DNA from: Hoyosella rhizosphaerae | Lineage (GTDB): Bacteria; Actinomycetota; Actinomycetes; Mycobacteriales; Mycobacteriaceae | Direction: 5' to 3' | Assembly (NCBI RefSeq): GCF_014643175.1 | Contig: NZ_BMJH01000003.1 | Coordinates: 1-64,000, forward strand | Length of the DNA stretch: 64,000 bases | Shown: in pieces, positions 11,719 through 22,756 of the stretch | Numbering within the stretch: position 1 is the stretch's first letter | Layout of the letters: each line of letters opens with the position of its first letter | Position numbers and translations under genes: made by a program | The notes under the pieces: model-generated | The model's database searches: none | What the model was told of the DNA's origin: nothing | The model's input: the letters and a program-made list of their open reading frames with translations, nothing else

Positions 11719-13020
11719 TTACCCCTGAAGGCTCTGTATTCCTTCAACGGCGTACGCGGGTTTGTCTGCAACGAACTCACTCACCTGACGAGCGATCTCG
11801 GCGAGGGAAACATCAACCCTCTCCCCTGGTTTTCCTGCAGTAACTGCAGCCGCGATGAGATCTGCAACGACGGACATGTCGTCGCGACCGAACCCTTGCG
11901 TGGTAAGTGCAGCAGTCCCCACGCGTATTCCTGATGGTGTCCGAGGGGGCAGCGGGTCGAACGGAATCGCGTTCTTGTTAAGCAGAATATTTGCTTGAGC
12001 GCACCGTGTTTCCGCGTCGGCGCCGTCGGTACCAAGGGCTGAGACGTCGCACACTACGAGGTGCGTATCCGTACCACCCGAAATGGGTCGCATTCCGTGC
12101 CCTTCGAGCGCTGTCGAGAGCGCCCGAGCGTTCTCCACCACCGAATGCGCGTACGTGCGAAAATCGGGCGTCGCAGCTTCCTGCAGCGCGACAGCCTTAG
12201 CGGCGATCGTGTGCATCATCGGACCACTTTGGCTGAAGGGAAAAACCGCCCTGTCAATCGCAGCGGCATGCTCCGTACGGCAGAGAATCATCCCGCCACG
12301 AGGCCCACGTAGCGTCTTATGGGTCGTTGTGGTGACCACGTCGGCGTAAGGCACCGGTGACGGAATTGCTTGTCCTGCTACTAGGCCCATGATGTGCGCC
12401 GCGTCGACCCACAAGATCGCATCGATTTCGTCTGCGATCTCACGGAAAATCGCATAATCCATCTCTCTGGAGTACGACGTTGCACCGCACACAATGATTC
12501 GTGGTTGGTGTAGTCGCGCAAGTTCGCGCACCTCGTCGTAGTCAATCATCTCTGTGTCGCGATTGACTGAATACGGCACAGCGGTGAACCACGCGCCAGA
12601 AAAGTTGATTCGGGCTCCGTGCGTGAGGTGACCACCATGCGGGAGACTCAAAGCCAGTACCGGATCATCCGGTTGCGCGAATGCGGCATACACAGCGAGG
12701 TTCGCGCTTGCCCCAGAGTGTGGTTGGACGTTCACGTGGTTTGCCCCGAACAGTTCCTTTGCCCGGTCGACGGCTAGTCGCTCCGCCGCGTCGACAAATT
12801 CACACCCTTGATAAAACCGGTTGCCTGGGTACCCTTCGGCATACTTGTTCGACAGGGTTGATCCTAAAACGGCAAGCACAGCAGGGCTTGTGAAGTTCTC
12901 ACTCGCGATAAGTTGGAGGCCACCGTTAAGTCGGTCGCGTTCGCTGAGGACGATGCCAGCAATTTCTGGATCAATTTCCTCTAGCGCTGACCAGTTCGGG
13001 CCCCACTGTGGTGTACTCAC
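11719..13020 (-). CDS. glyA: serine hydroxymethyltransferase
   Basis: PLP enzyme that interconverts serine and glycine and loads one-carbon units on tetrahydrofolate. The PLP lysine is in TTTTHKTLRGPRGG near residue 228, and the N-terminal LIASENFTSPAVL motif is intact. The chosen start is GTG at 13020 (protein begins with STPQWGPNW, 433 aa) because GGCAGGA lies about 8 nt upstream; the frame stays open to a GTG at 13047, which would overlap the sua5 stop. The gene lies between wecA and sua5, a place where M. tuberculosis has no glyA, so this is a local rearrangement relative to that genome. Confidence 0.96.
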   Translation of the reverse strand: MSTPQWGPNWSALEEIDPEIAGIVLSERDRLNGGLQLIASENFTSPAVLAVLGSTLSNKYAEGYPGNRFYQGCEFVDAAERLAVDRAKELFGANHVNVQPHSGASANLAVYAAFAQPDDPVLALSLPHGGHLTHGARINFSGAWFTAVPYSVNRDTEMIDYDEVRELARLHQPRIIVCGATSYSREMDYAIFREIADEIDAILWVDAAHIMGLVAGQAIPSPVPYADVVTTTTHKTLRGPRGGMILCRTEHAAAIDRAVFPFSQSGPMMHTIAAKAVALQEAATPDFRTYAHSVVENARALSTALEGHGMRPISGGTDTHLVVCDVSALGTDGADAETRCAQANILLNKNAIPFDPLPPRTPSGIRVGTAALTTQGFGRDDMSVVADLIAAAVTAGKPGERVDVSLAEIARQVSEFVADKPAYAVEGIQSLQG

Positions 13021-13036
13021 GGGCGCGATCCTGCCA

Positions 13037-13702
13037 TCACGACGCACCAGTCGGGGTGAGTTCGCTAGGTTTCATTCCTAGCACCTCGGCCACAGCCTCA
13101 ACATTGACAGCACCTTCCCGCAAAATGCGTGGTTGGGTTCCAGTCAGGTCGACCACTGTCGAAGCGACCTTGTGTTGCGCCGGTCCCCCGTCGAGATACA
13201 CCGCAACTGAATCGCCCAACTGTTCCTCGGCGTCATCGACTGTTGCGGCAGGAGGTCGTCCCGAAATGTTGGCACTAGAAACACCCATCGGCCCCACCTC
13301 GCGCAAAATCTCGAGTGCGACTGGATGCAACGGCATTCTCAGCATCACAGTCCCTCTGGTGTAGCCAAGATCCCAACTTAGCGACGGTGCGTGCTGCACA
13401 ACGATGCTCAAGCCGCCGGGCCAGAAGGCCTCAATGAGCGAACGAGTTATCGGCGGCACGGAATAGACGAGGCCATCGATGGTGCTCCAGGAACCCACAA
13501 GCACCGGCACAGGCATTTCACGGCCTCGCCCCTTCGCAGTGAGCAGCGACGCTACAGCATGCGAATCAAAGGCATCGCAGCCTATTCCGTACACAGTGTC
13601 CGTCGGCATGACGACCAGGCGGCCAGCCTTGATCGCCTGGATTGCCGCAGTAACTCCCGCTTCGCGCGAATCCGGTCGAGCGCAGTCATACACAGTTCTC
13701 AC
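13037..13702 (-). CDS. tsaC: L-threonylcarbamoyladenylate synthase (Sua5/YrdC)
   Basis: Makes threonylcarbamoyl-AMP from threonine, bicarbonate and ATP for t6A37 modification of ANN-decoding tRNAs. The YrdC-fold motifs are clear: AGRLVVMPTDTVYGIGCDA near the N-terminus, KGRGREMPVPVLVG (the KR..P signature) and SSANISGRPPA. The start chosen is GTG at 13702 (VRTVYDCARPDS), 10 nt after the prmC stop; an upstream GTG at 13726 would overlap prmC by 14 nt. The pairing with prmC and prfA is conserved in many Gram-positive bacteria. Confidence 0.94.
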   Translation of the reverse strand: MRTVYDCARPDSREAGVTAAIQAIKAGRLVVMPTDTVYGIGCDAFDSHAVASLLTAKGRGREMPVPVLVGSWSTIDGLVYSVPPITRSLIEAFWPGGLSIVVQHAPSLSWDLGYTRGTVMLRMPLHPVALEILREVGPMGVSSANISGRPPAATVDDAEEQLGDSVAVYLDGGPAQHKVASTVVDLTGTQPRILREGAVNVEAVAEVLGMKPSELTPTGAS

Positions 13703-13712
13703 GTAACGAAGC

Positions 13713-14597
13713 CTACAGGCGCCCACCGAAAGTTTTAATCGCCGAAACGAAACGCGGCTTCCCCGCCAAGTCAGCGTGCTGGGTCACGTCACGAAAACTC
13801 TGGCTCTCCTCTAACAAAGCCACAGTCGCCGCACCGTTGCTGTCATCGTGCTCGACTACAAAACCGCCTCCTGGGCGCAGCAATCGTTCAGCATTTTTGA
13901 TTATTGGCCGAATAACGTCGAGTCCGTCCTCGCCGGCAAACACAGCCTGGCGAGGTTCATAATTCGACACCTCGACTGTCACTTCGGAACCAGACGGAAC
14001 GTACGGTGGATTACTCATCACCAGATCGACTTGTCCCGTCAGATCGGCGAGCAAACCCTGGTCAGTTGCATCATCCCGATGCAAAATCACTGCGGTATCG
14101 CCCGCCTCGGTTCGCTTTGCCGCATTGCGCTCAGCCCAACGAATTGCGTCTGGATCGACCTCCACCGCATGGACCACCGCGTCGGGGCGGGCGTTGGCCA
14201 CCGCGAGCGCCAGCGCACCCGATCCGGTACATAGGTCCACAACCGTCGGGGGATGCACGCCACACATTTCGAGATAGCCAAGTGCCCAAGCGAAAACGAG
14301 TTCCGTCTCGGGCCGCGGGATGAAGACCCCAGGACCGACCGTTACGTCAATGTCTCCCATGGCAGCAGTTCCCGTGAGGTACTGCAACGGATGACGACGC
14401 TGACGTTCGTCAACCAATTCAATGAATCGCTCGTACTCACTTTTGGTAAAGAACGGCGTGAACGCAAGTCGTCCCCGGTCCACACCAAGCACGTGCGCGG
14501 CAAGGAGTTCAGCATCCACGCGCGGGGACGGTACACCCGCGTCGGTGAGCACTGTGGTTGCGGAACGGATGGCGGAGCGAACAACTTGTCGAATCAC
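13713..14597 (-). CDS. prmC: peptide chain release factor N5-glutamine methyltransferase
   Basis: Methylates the Gln of the GGQ motif in release factors using S-adenosylmethionine. The 294-aa protein has an N-terminal helical domain and a Rossmann-like methyltransferase domain with motif I VVDLCTGSGALALAVA (near 118-135) and the substrate Gln-binding motif NPPYVP (about 193-198). Its target prfA is 700 nt away on the same strand, separated by a gene on the other strand. Stop and downstream sua5 start are 10 nt apart. Confidence 0.96.
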   Translation of the reverse strand: MIRQVVRSAIRSATTVLTDAGVPSPRVDAELLAAHVLGVDRGRLAFTPFFTKSEYERFIELVDERQRRHPLQYLTGTAAMGDIDVTVGPGVFIPRPETELVFAWALGYLEMCGVHPPTVVDLCTGSGALALAVANARPDAVVHAVEVDPDAIRWAERNAAKRTEAGDTAVILHRDDATDQGLLADLTGQVDLVMSNPPYVPSGSEVTVEVSNYEPRQAVFAGEDGLDVIRPIIKNAERLLRPGGGFVVEHDDSNGAATVALLEESQSFRDVTQHADLAGKPRFVSAIKTFGGRL

Positions 14598-14705
14598 TTG
14601 TCTAGGTTCCCACGTTAACCGCTCGACAACAGAATGATGACACTCTCAAATTTGAGCAGTTTGTCCGCTAGCCTGTGGGCAATTGATTCAACAGGAGGAT
14701 CCGCA

Positions 14706-15191
14706 ATGCCAAACACCACATCGAATCGACTTGTTCGCACCGCAATTGCCTCCATCGCCGGAGCTTCCTTGGTCACCCTCAGTGGGGTCGGAGTGGCTGC
14801 CGCAAAACCATTCGACACGCCTCCGACTCCCGCCCTCTGTGCAGGCGGAGTCGCAGTACCACAGTCATTCGTCGCCGGGGACAATGGTTCCCTACCGCCC
14901 GAGTCCGTCACCTATGTCATCAACGAGCAGGGTGGTCCTGGTGCGATGGTTGCATGGCTGAATGTGACCGAAGCGCTCAGTGGCGCAGTGGCATTCGGCA
15001 CAGTCGACCTCGAGCCCACGCCTATTGGCGAGACTGCGGTCGCGCCGCTAGCGATGGCGGAGACGGGCCCTGGAACTGTCCTGTCTGCAATGTTTGGTCT
15101 TTATGAGAACTCACGCGGCGAAACTTGCGTGTTGCTTCCAGGCTTTACGAGCGACGAAGTTCCTGCCGGTACCGCCGTTGCTGCAGACTAA
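14706..15191 (+). CDS. small secreted protein of unknown function
   Basis: A 161-aa protein with a clear Sec signal peptide: basic RLVR, hydrophobic core to about residue 30 and a likely AAA cleavage site before KPFDTPPTP. The start is set at ATG 14706 because AGGAGG lies 7-8 nt upstream; the open frame extends further but without a signal-like start. The mature part is acidic with two Cys (in PALCAGGV and GETCVLL), which could form one disulphide. I do not recognise a domain. It lies on the strand opposite to prmC and prfA and breaks the otherwise conserved prfA-prmC adjacency. Confidence 0.8.
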   Translation: MPNTTSNRLVRTAIASIAGASLVTLSGVGVAAAKPFDTPPTPALCAGGVAVPQSFVAGDNGSLPPESVTYVINEQGGPGAMVAWLNVTEALSGAVAFGTVDLEPTPIGETAVAPLAMAETGPGTVLSAMFGLYENSRGETCVLLPGFTSDEVPAGTAVAAD

Positions 15192-15211
15192 GAATTCACG
15201 CTCGGCCTAAT

Positions 15212-15255
15212 GTGCTTTAGGGTCGGTCCGGCGATTGCCGTGGGCCCTAAAGCAC
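15212..15255. terminator. bidirectional hairpin between secreted protein gene and prfA
   Basis: Perfect 11-bp inverted repeat GTGCTTTAGGG (15212-15222) and CCCTAAAGCAC (15245-15255), loop 22 nt. It lies between two convergent genes, so it can stop transcription from both. The T run is short on both sides. Confidence 0.6.
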
Positions 15256-15300
15256 GTTTAGCCCCTGTGTGTTCAACTTCGGTGGGTCGTAAGACCGGCG

Positions 15301-16371
15301 TCACTCAGCCTGCAAGCGCGCCTGGCGTTCCGCATCGGCGAGCGCATCGAGGACAGGATCAAGCTCGCCTGCCAGTACTGCGTCCAAGTTGTGGGACTTA
15401 AAGCCGATGCGGTGATCAGCGAGGCGATTCTCCGGGAAGTTGTAGGTTCGGATCCGCTCTGAACGATCTACTGTGCGAACTTGGCTCTTTCGACCAGCCG
15501 CGTTCTCGGCTTCAGCTTCATCTTCCGCGATTGCTTGCAGTCGGGCTGCGAGAACTTGCATCGCGCGCGCCTTGTTTTGCAACTGTGAACGCTCGTTCTG
15601 ACAACTCACAACGAGCCCCGTTGGAAGGTGAGTAATGCGGACAGCTGAGTCAGTGGTGTTAACACCCTGACCGCCCTTGCCTGAGGCGCGAAACACGTCG
15701 ATCCGCAAATCTGAGTCATCGATCTGCAGCTCTGCCGCTTCCTCTGGTTCAGGAAAGACGTAAACGCCTGCTGCGGACGTGTGGATGCGCCCCTGGGATT
15801 CGGTGACTGGTACACGCTGAACACGATGGACGCCGCCTTCGAATTTCAAACGTGCCCAAACACCATCAGGGGAATCGTTTCGCGCTTTAACTGAGACCGT
15901 GATGTCTTTGAATCCACCAAGATCCGAAGTTGTGGAATCGAGTACCTCAGTTTTCCAGCCCTGCTTCTCGGCATACTTGAGGTACATACGGGCAAGGTCA
16001 GCAGCAAAGAGCGCTGATTCTTCGCCCCCCTCCCCTGACTTAACTTCGAGGACAATGTTGTCGCCATCATGGGGGTCGCGCGGTGCAAGCATATCGGTAA
16101 GGGCATGCGACAGCTGGTCGACGGTTTCTTGAAGAGCCGGTATCTCTGCAGCGAACGCCGCATCGTCGTAGGCGAATTCGCGAGCGGCCTCAAGGTCCTC
16201 TTGCGCTGAAGTTAGCTTCCGATACGTCGCAATGATCGGCGACAGCTGGGAGTACCGCTTTGCTGCTTTTCGCGCCGCCACCGGATCATCGTGAAGCGCC
16301 GGATCTGCGAGCATCTGCTCAAGACCCTCGTATTCCGCGATGACATCATCGACTGCCGATGGTTGGCTCAT
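15301..16371 (-). CDS. prfA: peptide chain release factor 1
   Basis: RF1 recognises UAA and UAG stop codons and triggers peptide release. The GGQ loop is in [17 protein letters not shown] in the C-terminal half, and the codon-recognition tripeptide is PVT in [16 protein letters not shown], which is the RF1 type rather than RF2 SPF. The start is ATG 16371 (356 aa, [19 protein letters not shown]) because GGGAG lies about 9 nt upstream; the frame stays open 13 codons further but without support. Upstream is rpmE, with a hairpin between. Confidence 0.97.
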   Translation of the reverse strand: MSQPSAVDDVIAEYEGLEQMLADPALHDDPVAARKAAKRYSQLSPIIATYRKLTSAQEDLEAAREFAYDDAAFAAEIPALQETVDQLSHALTDMLAPRDPHDGDNIVLEVKSGEGGEESALFAADLARMYLKYAEKQGWKTEVLDSTTSDLGGFKDITVSVKARNDSPDGVWARLKFEGGVHRVQRVPVTESQGRIHTSAAGVYVFPEPEEAAELQIDDSDLRIDVFRASGKGGQGVNTTDSAVRITHLPTGLVVSCQNERSQLQNKARAMQVLAARLQAIAEDEAEAENAAGRKSQVRTVDRSERIRTYNFPENRLADHRIGFKSHNLDAVLAGELDPVLDALADAERQARLQAE

Positions 16372-16411
16372 TATGCTGTTCTCCCTCACCTGATGTACTG
16401 CTGAAAGCACA

Positions 16412-16444
16412 ACGCCCGGCCTGCGCTGGGCGCAGATCGGGCGT
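16412..16444 (-). terminator. hairpin after rpmE
   Basis: Nested inverted repeat ACGCCCG...CGGGCGT (16412-16418 and 16438-16444) with an inner CTGCGC/GCGCAG stem, in the 84-nt gap between rpmE and prfA. A U run is poor, so it may attenuate rather than fully stop transcription. Confidence 0.5.
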
Positions 16445-16455
16445 GGTGTGTAAGA

Positions 16456-16683
16456 CTATGCGCTCGCTGTTGTGCGCTGACGCTTACCGTAGCGCGCTTC
16501 GAAACGAGCGACGCGACCGCCGGTGTCCAAAATTTTCTGCTTGCCCGTATAGAACGGATGACATTCGGAGCACACTTCGACGGTGACGCGTTCACGTCCA
16601 GCAGCGCTTCGAGTATCAAAAGCATGGCCGCAACCACACACCACGGTGGTCACTAAGTATTCAGGGTGAATATCTTTTTTCAT
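16456..16683 (-). CDS. rpmE: 50S ribosomal protein L31 (zinc-binding type)
   Basis: A 75-aa ribosomal protein starting MKKDIHPEYLVTTVVC. Four Cys (16, 18, 38 and 41; CGC and CSEC) form the zinc ribbon of the C+ form, and the C-terminal signature HPFYTGKQKILDTGGRVARF is typical. Actinobacteria often keep a second, zinc-free L31 copy used under zinc shortage; none is in this window. It lies between rho and prfA as in M. tuberculosis. Confidence 0.98.
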   Translation of the reverse strand: MKKDIHPEYLVTTVVCGCGHAFDTRSAAGRERVTVEVCSECHPFYTGKQKILDTGGRVARFEARYGKRQRTTASA

Positions 16684-16815
16684 CTATGTCTCTTTCAGTG
16701 GGAGCCGCCGGGTCGGCAACCTCGAAAACCACGAGTGTTCGTGGTAGGTGGGACATGTGTCCTCAAGGTTTGCGCGCCGTGAACCGGAACTCAGATATGT
16801 CACCCAATTATGTCA

Positions 16816-16859
16816 GACGCCGCGCACAACTTGGTAATTCACCAAGCGTACGCGGCGTC
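16816..16859 (-). terminator. hairpin downstream of rho
   Basis: Inverted repeat GACGCCGCG (16816-16824) and CGCGGCGTC (16851-16859), with an inner CTTGGT/ACCAAG stem, just after the rho stop at 16867. On the transcribed strand no strong U run follows. It probably marks the 3' end of the rho transcript. Confidence 0.5.
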
Positions 16860-16866
16860 CAAACAG

Positions 16867-19011
16867 CTAGTCGTCGTTCATCATGCCAGGTGTAGTTTTT
16901 TGCACCTGCATAAGGAACTCAACATTGCTTTTTGTCTTGCGGAGACGGTCCACAAGCAAGTCGATGGCCTGATGTGCGTCAAGCCCTGAAAGCACTCGAC
17001 GCAGCTTGTGCAGGACAGCGAACTCGTCAGGACCGAGGAGCAGATCATCTCGTCGTGTTCCAGACGGAATCACGTCGACAGCGGGGAACACACGGCGTTC
17101 GGCGATCCGTCGGTCGAGTTTAAGTTCCGCGTTGCCTGTGCCCTTGAATTCTTCGTAGATAACGGTGTCGCCCTGCGAGCCTGTTTCCACCATCGCGGTA
17201 GCAATAATGGTGAGCGATCCACCATTTTCGATGTTTCGCGCCGCACCCAGGAAGCGTTTCGGCGGGAATAGAGCAGTGGAGTCAACACCACCGGAGAGAA
17301 TTCGGCCTGAGGCGGGCGAAGAGTTGTTGTATGCGCGACCAAGTCGAGTGATCGAGTCGAGCAGCACCACAACGTCTTTACCGATTTCAACGAGTCGTTT
17401 CGCACGTTCGATCGCGAGTTCCGCGACTGATGTGTGATCTGACGGCGGGCGGTCAAATGTCGACGAAATTACTTCGCCTTTGACTGATCGCTGCATGTCA
17501 GTGACTTCTTCAGGTCGTTCGTCGACGAGCACCACCATGAGATAACACTCAGGGTTGTTCACCGCGATGGCATTAGCGATGTCTTGAAGGACGGTTGTCT
17601 TACCGGCCTTCGGTGGACTCACAATAAGCGCACGTTGGCCCTTACCAATTGGCATGATCAGGTCGATTATGCGGGTGGTAAGAATGTTTGGCGCTGTTTC
17701 CAAACGAAGGCGCTCATTCGGATATAGCGGTGTTAGCTTGCTGAAGTCAGCCCGCTTACGCGCCTGGTCAGGTGCGGTTCCATTGATGGTATCGAGGCGC
17801 ACCAAGGGGTTGAACTTTTGGCGTTGGCTGCCTTGCTCACCCTCTTTTGGTAGCCGCACAGCACCCGTGATGGCGTCGCCACGGCGCAAACCGTTCTTCC
17901 GCACCATGTTCATCGAGACGTACACATCGTTGGGGCCCGCAAGGTAGCCAGATGTGCGAACAAAGGCGTAGTTGTCTAGGACATCGAGGATGCCCGCAAC
18001 TGGCTGCAATACATCGTCTTCACGAATTTCAGCCTCGTTGGAATCGTTGGGGCGATCGTTCCTGGTGCGGCGACGCTCCCGGAATCGACGCCCGCGGCGT
18101 CCGCGGCCGTCACCGTCGTCGTCTCCGTCGCGGTTGCCCTGGTCCCGAGGACCCTGGTCCCGGTTGCCTTGATCCCGGTTGCCTTGATCCCGGTTGCTCT
18201 GATCCCGGTTGCTCTGATCACGGCCACCCTGATCACGGCCACCCTGGTCACGGTTGCCCTGATCCCGGCCACCTTGATCGCGGTTGCCCTGGTCACGGTT
18301 ACTGTTTCGCTGGCCTTGATCACCGTCGCGACGACCTGAGCCGTCCTGACCACGCTGGCGGCGTCGCGGAGAGCCTTCATTGTCGTCTCGGTTATTGTCC
18401 TGGCCGCTGTTCGATCGGGTCCTCTGATCTTGCTGCCCGGATCGATCATTTTGCTTCTCGGACTGCGCGGATGAGTCCTTACGCGCCGACTCATTCGAGG
18501 CTTCGCCGCTGGCAGTAGTCACAGCGGGCTCAGCACCTGACTCATTCTTAGCTCTAGCTGGGCTTCTCCGATTGTCCGCCTCGCCATCACCGTTTTCAGC
18601 TTGAGCAGCAACTGTGGCGCCATCGGACTGCTTGGGCGCATCGCCCTGCCGCGACGTCGCACGACGCCGAGCACGTTGATTCTGTGGTGCGTCAGCTTCA
18701 TTTGCTGCTTCCACCTTTGGTGCAGCTTCCGTCTTTGCTTCAGCCTTTGACGCTTCACTCGATGGCTTTTCGGTGTTTTTTTGCGTCTGTGAATGCGCCG
18801 CATTCGCACGCTGGCGCTCTTCGATTGCGGAAATGAGGTCGCTTTTTCGCATTCCCGAAGTGCCGCGAATTCCGAGGTTTCCGGCTAGCGCACGGAGCTC
18901 AGCCAATACCATTCCGGAAAGGCCGGCTTTGCGCCGTGCTTGTGCCCGCTTAGTTGCGGCGGCGACAGCAGCGTCGGTTTCTGGGTTTGTCATTACATCC
19001 GTTTCTGTCAC
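16867..19011 (-). CDS. rho: transcription termination factor Rho with repeat-rich insertion
   Basis: Hexameric RNA helicase that ends transcription. From the chosen GTG start (19011, with AAAGGA about 6 nt upstream) it is 714 aa, against 419 in E. coli. Residues 1-90 hold a SAP-like Rho N domain ([20 protein letters not shown]). About 90-345 is low-complexity and charged, including 11 tandem five-residue repeats of the type NRDQG. Then comes the RNA-binding cold-shock domain ([19 protein letters not shown]), the Walker A loop PPKAGKTT near 462, [12 protein letters not shown], and the R-loop region. The catalytic half is intact. An upstream ATG at 19110 is possible in frame but unsupported. 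Confidence 0.97.
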   Translation of the reverse strand: MTETDVMTNPETDAAVAAATKRAQARRKAGLSGMVLAELRALAGNLGIRGTSGMRKSDLISAIEERQRANAAHSQTQKNTEKPSSEASKAEAKTEAAPKVEAANEADAPQNQRARRRATSRQGDAPKQSDGATVAAQAENGDGEADNRRSPARAKNESGAEPAVTTASGEASNESARKDSSAQSEKQNDRSGQQDQRTRSNSGQDNNRDDNEGSPRRRQRGQDGSGRRDGDQGQRNSNRDQGNRDQGGRDQGNRDQGGRDQGGRDQSNRDQSNRDQGNRDQGNRDQGPRDQGNRDGDDDGDGRGRRGRRFRERRRTRNDRPNDSNEAEIREDDVLQPVAGILDVLDNYAFVRTSGYLAGPNDVYVSMNMVRKNGLRRGDAITGAVRLPKEGEQGSQRQKFNPLVRLDTINGTAPDQARKRADFSKLTPLYPNERLRLETAPNILTTRIIDLIMPIGKGQRALIVSPPKAGKTTVLQDIANAIAVNNPECYLMVVLVDERPEEVTDMQRSVKGEVISSTFDRPPSDHTSVAELAIERAKRLVEIGKDVVVLLDSITRLGRAYNNSSPASGRILSGGVDSTALFPPKRFLGAARNIENGGSLTIIATAMVETGSQGDTVIYEEFKGTGNAELKLDRRIAERRVFPAVDVIPSGTRRDDLLLGPDEFAVLHKLRRVLSGLDAHQAIDLLVDRLRKTKSNVEFLMQVQKTTPGMMNDD
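18131..18303 (-). repeat. 15-bp tandem repeat within rho
   Basis: About eleven and a half head-to-tail copies of a 15-bp unit reading CGGTTGCCCTGATCC or close variants on the plus strand. They encode (N/G/P)RDQ(G/S) pentapeptides in Rho residues of about 236-294. All units keep the reading frame. Such repeats can change copy number by slippage without a frameshift. Confidence 0.9.
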
Positions 19012-19374
19012 GGAGATCCTTTCGTCCCCCCACGCACCGAGTTCGGAGGTGGAGGCTCTTCCCGTAACCCAGTTTCTGATCCGGGTTCCGAGGTACCACA
19101 CGTTTACCATGTGGGGAGTCCTGCTTTGTCGCGGTCACTGTCATACGAAAAGACCGGGAGGGAATCGAGTTGCTGCAATTTCATCGACCTTCGCCAACGC
19201 GGGCTACGCGCAATACTTGATCATGTGCCAAGACCTCAAACTTGCATGAAATCTAGAGGGCAACACCAACCATGCGACGCACATACGTGGTGATCTTTGA
19301 AACAGCGTGTATATGGATAAATCCATTGAGAACAATAACAGATTTGACACGCCGCCTGTCACATGACGCGGGGA
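19012..19374. promoter_or_regulatory. rho: 363-bp rho leader / thrB-rho intergenic region
   Basis: Non-coding apart from an unsupported N-terminal extension of rho. On the minus strand TTGTTC and TATACA are spaced by 16 nt near 19311-19340, and the palindrome TGGATTTATCCA overlaps this pair. Long untranslated leaders are common for rho because Rho often terminates its own message; that regulation is inferred here, not seen. Confidence 0.4.
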
Positions 19375-21427
<2,053 letters not shown>

Positions 21428-21428
<1 letters not shown>

Positions 21429-22756
21429 TATTCTGACGTACCTTCCAGTCGGATCACGCTAAGTACAGCGTGGACGAAATCTCGGCTCTGCAGTGCCGCT
21501 ACTGTTTTGGATAGCGCATCATCTGGTGCGCGGTGTGTGACAACAACCAGGGTTGCGGCGTTTTCAAGCCCGGTCTGCCGGACAGTCGAAATGCTCACAC
21601 CGTGGTTGGCGAATTCTTGTGCGACAGCGGCCAGTACCCCGGTGCGGTCAGCTACCTCCATACGCAGGTAGTACCGCGTTGGGGTTTCACCGATGGACAT
21701 GATTGGCAGCTTGGCATAGATCGATTCATCTGGTCCCTTGCCGCCATGGACCTTGTTTCTGGCCGCGCTGACCAAATCGCCGAGCACTGCGGATGCGGTG
21801 GGTGATCCCCCGGCTCCTTGGCCGTAGAACATCAACCGTCCTGCGGCTTCAGCCTCTACTACGACAGCGTTGAATGCGCCGTTGACCGCCGCGAGCGGGT
21901 GCTCAAGCGGAACTAGTGCAGGGTAGACACGAGCAGAGACGCGTTCCGCGCCGGAATCGTCGGTGACGCGCTCACAAATCGCAAGCAGTTTGATCGTGCA
22001 ATCTAGATCTGCGGCAGAGGCGAGATCCTCCGCAGTGATCTTGGTGATTCCTTCGCGGAATACGTCGGAGGCGGTAACCCTCGTGTGAAACGCGATGGAT
22101 GCAAGGATCGCGGCCTTTGCTGCGGCGTCGTAGCCTTCCACGTCCGCGGTTGGGTCCGCTTCTGCATATCCGAGTCGACTTGCCTCTGCGAGGGTCTCGC
22201 CGTAGTCCGCACCGGTGTCACCCATGGCGGAAAGAATGAAGTTGGTGGTGCCGTTGACGATGCCAACAACACGGTCAACCCTGTCACCAGCAAGTGACTG
22301 CATGAGTGGGCGCACAACGGGGATGGCGCCTGCAACTGCGGCTTCGAAGTACAAGTCAAGATCTGCGGCGTCAGCTACAGCTGCAAGTTCACCTGTGTAG
22401 TCCGCAAGGAGCGCCTTATTGGCCGTAACAACCGATTTTCCACTGCTCAGTGCGTTCAGTATCAGCGTCCGCACAGGTTCAATGCCGCCGACAACTTCAA
22501 CCACAATATCGACGTCGTCGCGGGCCACGAGGGCGGCAGCGTCGTCGGTTAGCAGCTCTACCGGCACTCCCCTATTGGCGTTCACATTGCGAACTGCGAT
22601 GCCGCGCAACTCAAGCCGTGCACCAACACGGGCCTGAAAATCATCGGCATGCGCCGACAGCAGGCGAACTACCTCGCTTCCGACATTTCCTAAACCGAGA
22701 ACGGCAATTCCGAGAGCTCGCTCGGGCACCACGCCACTGGTCTGTTCGCTACTCAT
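21428..22756 (-). CDS. hom: homoserine dehydrogenase
   Basis: Reduces aspartate semialdehyde to homoserine with NAD(P)H. The nucleotide-binding loop is [14 protein letters not shown] at about residues 17-30, the catalytic region has [17 protein letters not shown] and [15 protein letters not shown], and a C-terminal ACT-type domain ([19 protein letters not shown], about 350-368) is present, which usually gives threonine feedback inhibition. The 442-aa length is normal. Start overlaps the lysA stop by 4 nt. The M. tuberculosis counterpart is annotated thrA. Confidence 0.97.

Noticed and set aside
18131-18303. regular repeats that might suggest a CRISPR array
   Set aside because: Units are 15 bp without spacers and are in-frame codons of rho.
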